A stretch of 64,000 nucleotides of DNA from Ustilaginoidea virens (taxonomy: Eukaryota; Ascomycota; Sordariomycetes; Hypocreales; Clavicipitaceae), in the NCBI RefSeq assembly GCF_000687475.1, contig NC_057317.1, positions 5,332,501 to 5,396,500 of the forward strand, written 5' to 3'. Position 1 is the stretch's first letter. The number at the start of each line of letters is the position of its first letter. The translations under genes were made by a program, and so were the position numbers. The notes below the pieces were generated by a model that saw only the letters and a program-made list of their open reading frames with translations, was not told the origin of the DNA and made no database searches. Shown here one piece after another: positions 60,180 through 64,000 of this stretch.

Positions 60180-61300
60180 TCGCATTAGTTCTATATAGTA
60201 GCTAGGCAACTTTAATTGCTATCTAGGTAGTATTTAGAGCCGCACTAGCCGTAGCGAGCTATTATTATATAGTATATAGCAATATAGCTGAATTTGAAGC
60301 AATTATAGTATTAACAAGAGTATATAGTATCGTTATAAGGTTCAGCTTTAAATATCTCTACTTAGTATATAATACCGGCTTTATAAAGCTTATTTATAAG
60401 GTCGATAGAGTCTACCCCTATAATTAAGGGCGCCTATATTATAGTCCCTTTAAGGCAGTAAAGAGAGACCCTAGTAAAGCCCTCTCTATTAACTTTAGTA
60501 AGATTCAACCGGATATCTTTTATTATAGCATTCGCAGTATAGTAGGTCGGAAAGCTTTTAATAATAATACTAAATAAGCATCAATTAGGTTCTGCCTTTT
60601 AGCCGAAAGCAGGGTATACCTAGGTTATATCTATAATATACTTCGCTTTTTCTTCTTTAAAGGTAATAATTATATTACTACTATAGAGCCTATAGGCTAT
60701 AATTACTACTCTTTTAGTAGTAGCCCTATTGATTGCATTAACGATTTCAATTAGGGTATAATTCTAGAGGATTTCGCTAATAGTATTTCCTTTAATAAGG
60801 ACTTCGCAGTAAATATAAAGGGGTATTATAAAGGGAGTTAGGCTATATTAGGGTAGTATAGCGGCTGCAAGCCTTTATACGGCGATAGATGCCTATATAG
60901 TAGGGGCTATAGTAGGTTTTAGGAGATTCTATATAGCCTTATTAACTACAGTCTCGATTATCTATATAAGGGTTCCGATAGGGGTATAGATATTGCCTAG
61001 GTCGGCCTCTTGCTAAGCAGTCTCTACTATAAAGTTTATAGCCTCTCGCACTCTTCTTAGTACTGCTAGGGGAATATAATCCTAAAGCTCTTTTATAAAA
61101 TCTATAATAATATCGGCTACTAGTTGCTTCCGCCCTTAGGCAGGTTCGGTCTCGGACTGGTTGCACTATATATAATTTGCGATTATGGTATTAAGGTTAT
61201 GGCGGCTATATGCTATGCCGCCCCTATTCCCTCTGTCGATATCTATTACTTTATTTGCGCCTGCCGCGCCTACTCTTTGGACGCGATATGCTATAGGTGA
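60180..61300 (-). pseudogene. L1c ORF1 (gag-like protein with zinc knuckles)
   Basis: Reading minus-strand TAA/TAG as former Gln: VIDIDRGNRG near 61240; ADIIIDFIKEL and LAVLRRVREAINFIVETA near 61115-61015; VVIIGYRLYSSNIIITF near 60640-60690, typical of fungal LINE gag proteins; and KAEPYNDTIYSC near 60290, followed by two knuckle-like motifs whose Cys/His are partly Tyr (CYYxNCFKF, then CGSKYYLDSN). ORF1 proteins of Tad-type LINEs bind element RNA. The 74-residue open frame at 60942-61166 is in a different frame and is not the protein. Inactive. Confidence 0.65.
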
Positions 61301-61417
61301 GGGGGGTAAACGGACGAGAAAAAGCGATTAAAAATATTAGAATTGATTTTAGAGGCGGTTCTATGCCGCTACCTAGGTGCGGGCGAAATCGCGAAAGTTT
61401 TTCCGGCTGCGACTTAT

Positions 61418-61889
61418 AATTAGACTATAAAAAATAGGTTCTAAAAGATAAATATCTACTATATCTTTTTATCCCTAATAAAATCCTTATTAACCTTAAG
61501 CTTATATTATATAAAAGTTTGCTAGGCAGTAAATATTATCTTTTTGCTATTAAAAGGGTCCCCTATTGAGATCGGCTTATATTTAGGTTAGGTATAAGCC
61601 GCATTAAGAGTAATAGGGGGGATAAGTCTGCCCTATTATATTACTAGGACCGGTTGGTATTCCGGTTAGGGTTTACTCGCCTGCTCTACGAGATAAGCCT
61701 ATAAAGAATTTATTTGCGATTAAATCTATTGCATTCCCTTAGAGAGTTACTGCATTTAGGTATATATATTACGTTAGGGGCGCTACTACCCTGTGCCGTC
61801 TGCCCCCGTCTTATTAGGTATGCTTATTTCGATATTGTATAACGCTTATATTATTGGTTCTATAATATAGAGTTATAATAGTAAGGCTG
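61418..61889 (-). pseudogene. Gypsy-B leader and gag N-terminal piece
   Basis: Collinear with about 27505-28000 of Gypsy-A, starting after the second L1c target duplication (61405-61417) and ending at the priming site. It is heavily mutated and no start codon can be assigned with confidence. Confidence 0.65.
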
Positions 61890-61901
61890 AGTCTATTTAA
61901 A
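61890..61901 (-). other. Candidate self-priming site of Gypsy-B
   Basis: Element-sense tttaaatagact abuts the 5' LTR, the same 12 nt at the same position as in Gypsy-A although the flanking leader and LTR have diverged. It is complementary over 11 nt to agtctatttaa of its own LTR. Confidence 0.6.
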
Positions 61902-62145
61902 TATAAAGGATTAGCCCTAGGGCGGCTGCGAATAGGCGTTAATAATATATATTAAATAGACTAAAGAGGAAGGAAAAGGATTTAAGTAGGAACCTTCTAT
62001 TTAGTCTATTTATATCCCGATTATAATATATATCGGAGTCCTAGTATAGTCCCGTGACTCCGTCTATTGCCCTTCTTAGGCTAGACACGGGCGCAGCCCG
62101 AGTTCTAGCCACATTGTGGCGCGGGCGTAGCCCGAGCCCGTAACA
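61902..62145 (-). repeat. Gypsy-B 5' LTR
   Basis: 244 bp, TATAAAGGATTAG...CCCGTAACA on the plus strand, followed by TSD gtaat. It carries ttaaatagact at 61952-61962. Confidence 0.92.
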
Positions 62146-62150
62146 GTAAT

Positions 62151-63380
62151 AATATTACTAATAGTAGTAAGAGGCTAAGGCTCTTTAAATATAGAGAAGG
62201 GTAAAAGCCCCCCGTTATAGGCTTGCTCTAGAGCTAAAACTCCTTTTTTAATAAATCTAAAGAAATCGACTAAAAATACGATTAAGACTATAGGCATTAT
62301 TATTTATATTACGATAGTAAAATTATTTTAGCCTTTTTAGGGAACTAAAGTAACTAGCGTAATAGACCGATATACGGCCTATTAGACCTTATAATACTTA
62401 TCTTTATCTACCTACTAAGGTCAGCTATTAAGTTAAAAAATACTAGTAAGCCGCTATACTTACTTCCTAATCGTAAGTAAAGGCCTTCTATAATATTATT
62501 ATACTTTCTACCGGTTTGCAGTTTGTAGTATTACATTCGAGAATACAATAAGGCTTCCGCTTTAAAGTATAAGCGAAATAAGCATCTTTAAGCCCTACCT
62601 ACTATTAGCAAAAGGCAGATAATAAATAAAGAGAACCTCTCACCCTATTAGTTATAATAATAAGCGGCTATATTAGTACTATAGTATATATAGGGACGAT
62701 ACAGCTATTTTCGGGCTAGATTAAGACCTAATTCTAAAATATTTAGCATTTTAAAGAATAAAGGGCATATAAAAGCTTTAGTAGCATAATTAAGGCAGAG
62801 CTATATATAAGGGAGTAAAGGAAAATTTTTAATAACTTTTAATAAGGAGCAAAAAGGGAGGAGGAAAAAAATAAAAAGGTAGGGCAAGTAAGGGAGACTT
62901 TATACCGCTATATACCCGCACTAGATCACTCGACCGTCTATTAGCTGCCCTAACCTATATTAGATAAAGTCAATAATAATAAAATGCGCGATTTACCGTA
63001 TTACTACTGCCTACCCAATATTAACGTTATCGCTACTACCCCTACCTAATAATACTGCCCACGCCAAACCCGATATATACTCACCCTAGAGCCAACCTAA
63101 TGCCCACTAACGCATACTACTACGCCTATTAAGGTATTCCTACTATTTATACTTTCCTAGCCCTGCCGCTAGACCTAGTCTTACGCGATAGGATACCTCC
63201 TCGTAATATATAGTAAATCCCCTTTGAATTTAAAGGGATACTACCGATTAAGAACGGTATATAGGTTTTCCTCCCGGCACTCGGGTTTTCTATATAGATT
63301 AGGCATAGAGGTATTAGCACTAGGCCAGACAGGGACTCATCCCCTCTAGATAGCTTAGCTAGAGTAATATATATATATAT
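62151..63380 (+). mobile_element. Unclassified repeat copy X with LINE-type 3' end
   Basis: Continues the unit that Gypsy-B interrupted. The first 630 bp are homologous to copy Y at 63381-64000. The last 150 bp are a LINE-like 3' end (ggttttcctcccggcactcg, then agattaggcatagaggt and a TA-repeat tail near 63364-63380), the same end found in the chimeric insertion at 31281-31420. Reading TAA/TAG as Gln, a frame with FQPFQGTKVTSVIDRYTAYQ and RDDTAIFGLDQDLILKY is shared with copy Y. I do not recognise the protein. Confidence 0.55.
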
Positions 63381-64000
63381 AGTAATATTACTAGTAGTAG
63401 TAGGAGGCTAAGGTTCTTTAAACGAAAAAAAGGGCTAAAGCCCCCCGCTATAGGCTTACTCTAAAGCTAAAACCCCTTTCTTAATAAAACTAAAGAAATT
63501 AGCTAAAAATACGATTAGAACTATAAGTACCGATATTTATATTATAAAGGCAGAATCGTTTTAGCCTTTTTAGGGAACTAAGGTAACTGGTATAATAGAC
63601 CGGTATATAGCCTACTAGACTTTATAGTACTCGTCTTTATCTATCTACTAAAGTTAGCTATAAAGTTAAAAGATACTAATAAGCTGCTATACTTACTTCC
63701 TACTTATAAGCAAAAGCCTTTTATAATATAAATATACTCTCTACCGGTTTATAGTTCGTAATATTATACTTAAAAATATAATAAGGCTTCTACTTCAAAT
63801 CATAAGCGAAATAGGCACCCCTAAGTCCTACTTACTATTAGTAAAAAGTAGATAATAATTAAAGAAAACCTTTTACCCTATTAGTTATAATAATAAGCAG
63901 CTATATTGGTACTATAGCATATATAGAGACAATATAGCTATTTTCAAGCTAGACTAAGACCTAACTTTAGAATATTCGGCATTTTAAAGTATAAAAGGTA
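63381..64000 (+). mobile_element. Unclassified repeat copy Y, continues right of window
   Basis: Starts right after the TA tail of copy X and is collinear with 62146-62780, with transitions as the main difference. The shared frame reads FQPFQGTKVTGIIDRYIAYQ and RDNIAIFKLDQDL, matching copy X residue by residue in most places. No known domain recognised. Confidence 0.5.

Larger units (their letters stand above)
54852..61404 (-). mobile_element. Tad1-like LINE copy L1c, near full length
   Basis: 6553 bp flanked by the 13-nt duplication ggctgcgacttat (54839-54851, 61405-61417) within Gypsy-B gag. On the minus strand it starts ggaaaaactttcgcgat and ends in TAA/TAATAATA repeats (54852-54870). It has ORF1 (about 61300-60180), ORF2 (about 59750-56600) and a long 3' region. 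It is the reference copy for L1a and L1b. Strong RIP decay. Confidence 0.9.
33489..62145 (-). mobile_element. Gypsy-B: Ty3/gypsy chromovirus split by Copia-D, Copia-E and LINE L1c
   Basis: 244-bp LTRs and TSD gtaat (33484-33488, 62146-62150) enclose 28,657 bp. Removing Copia-D, Copia-E and L1c, each with one TSD copy, leaves about 7.6 kb collinear with Gypsy-A. On the minus strand: 5' LTR 62145-61902, self-priming site, gag start (61901-61418), gag and protease (54838-53806), RT to chromodomain (46880-43430), then the 3' region with the opposite-strand ORF and the 3' LTR. It diverges from Gypsy-A throughout and is a separate subfamily. Confidence 0.93.

Overview
The window is about 64 kb of nested, decayed retrotransposons, and I see no host protein gene, tRNA gene or rRNA gene. 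It is most likely from a filamentous ascomycete (Pezizomycotina). CpA/TpG dinucleotides are strongly depleted and TpA enriched while CpG survives, reading frames are broken mainly by TAA/TAG at former Gln codons, and ATG starts have become ATA. That is the mark of repeat-induced point mutation (RIP). The families also fit: Tad1-like LINEs, a chromodomain Ty3/gypsy chromovirus and several Ty1/copia families. Such a block would be heterochromatic, perhaps pericentromeric (inference).

Layout. 1-2752: 5' part of a Tad1-like LINE (L1a, - strand). 2753-13882: a second copy (L1b, + strand), interrupted by a solo gypsy LTR (3436-3677) and by a complete copia element (Copia-1, 5643-12340) whose RT is itself split by an inverted solo LTR (9471-10210). 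13883-31262: remnants of a different LINE (L2, + strand). It is split by Copia-C (14244-29173, - strand), which carries chromovirus Gypsy-A (20929-28255) in its 5' leader, and by a 346-bp LINE 3' fragment (30696-31041) that looks untouched by RIP. 31281-32790 is a chimeric LINE fragment. 33489-62145 is Gypsy-B (- strand), a second chromovirus. It is interrupted three times: by Copia-D (35745-43301), by Copia-E (46881-53800) and by a near full-length LINE (L1c, 54852-61404). 62151-64000 holds two diverged head-to-tail copies of an unclassified repeat.

Boundaries rest on matching target-site duplications: taaag (solo LTR), gctac (Copia-1), atatg (inner solo LTR), atagt (Copia-C), aaaga (Gypsy-A), gtaat (Gypsy-B), aagat (Copia-D), gtata (Copia-E), 13 nt for L1c and 15 nt for the 346-bp fragment. 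With insertions removed, Gypsy-B is about 7.6 kb (Gypsy-A 7.3 kb) and Copia-C about 7.6 kb, which supports the reconstruction.

Most interesting: both chromoviruses carry, between the chromodomain end of pol and the 3' LTR, a long frame on the strand opposite to gag-pol, with short conserved protein blocks including a CxxC. Other points are a priming site complementary to the anticodon arm of initiator tRNA-Met in the copia families, a possible 11-nt self-priming site in the gypsy families, TG...TA LTR termini, an in-frame gag/integrase deletion derivative, and a short LINE fragment that seems to have escaped RIP.
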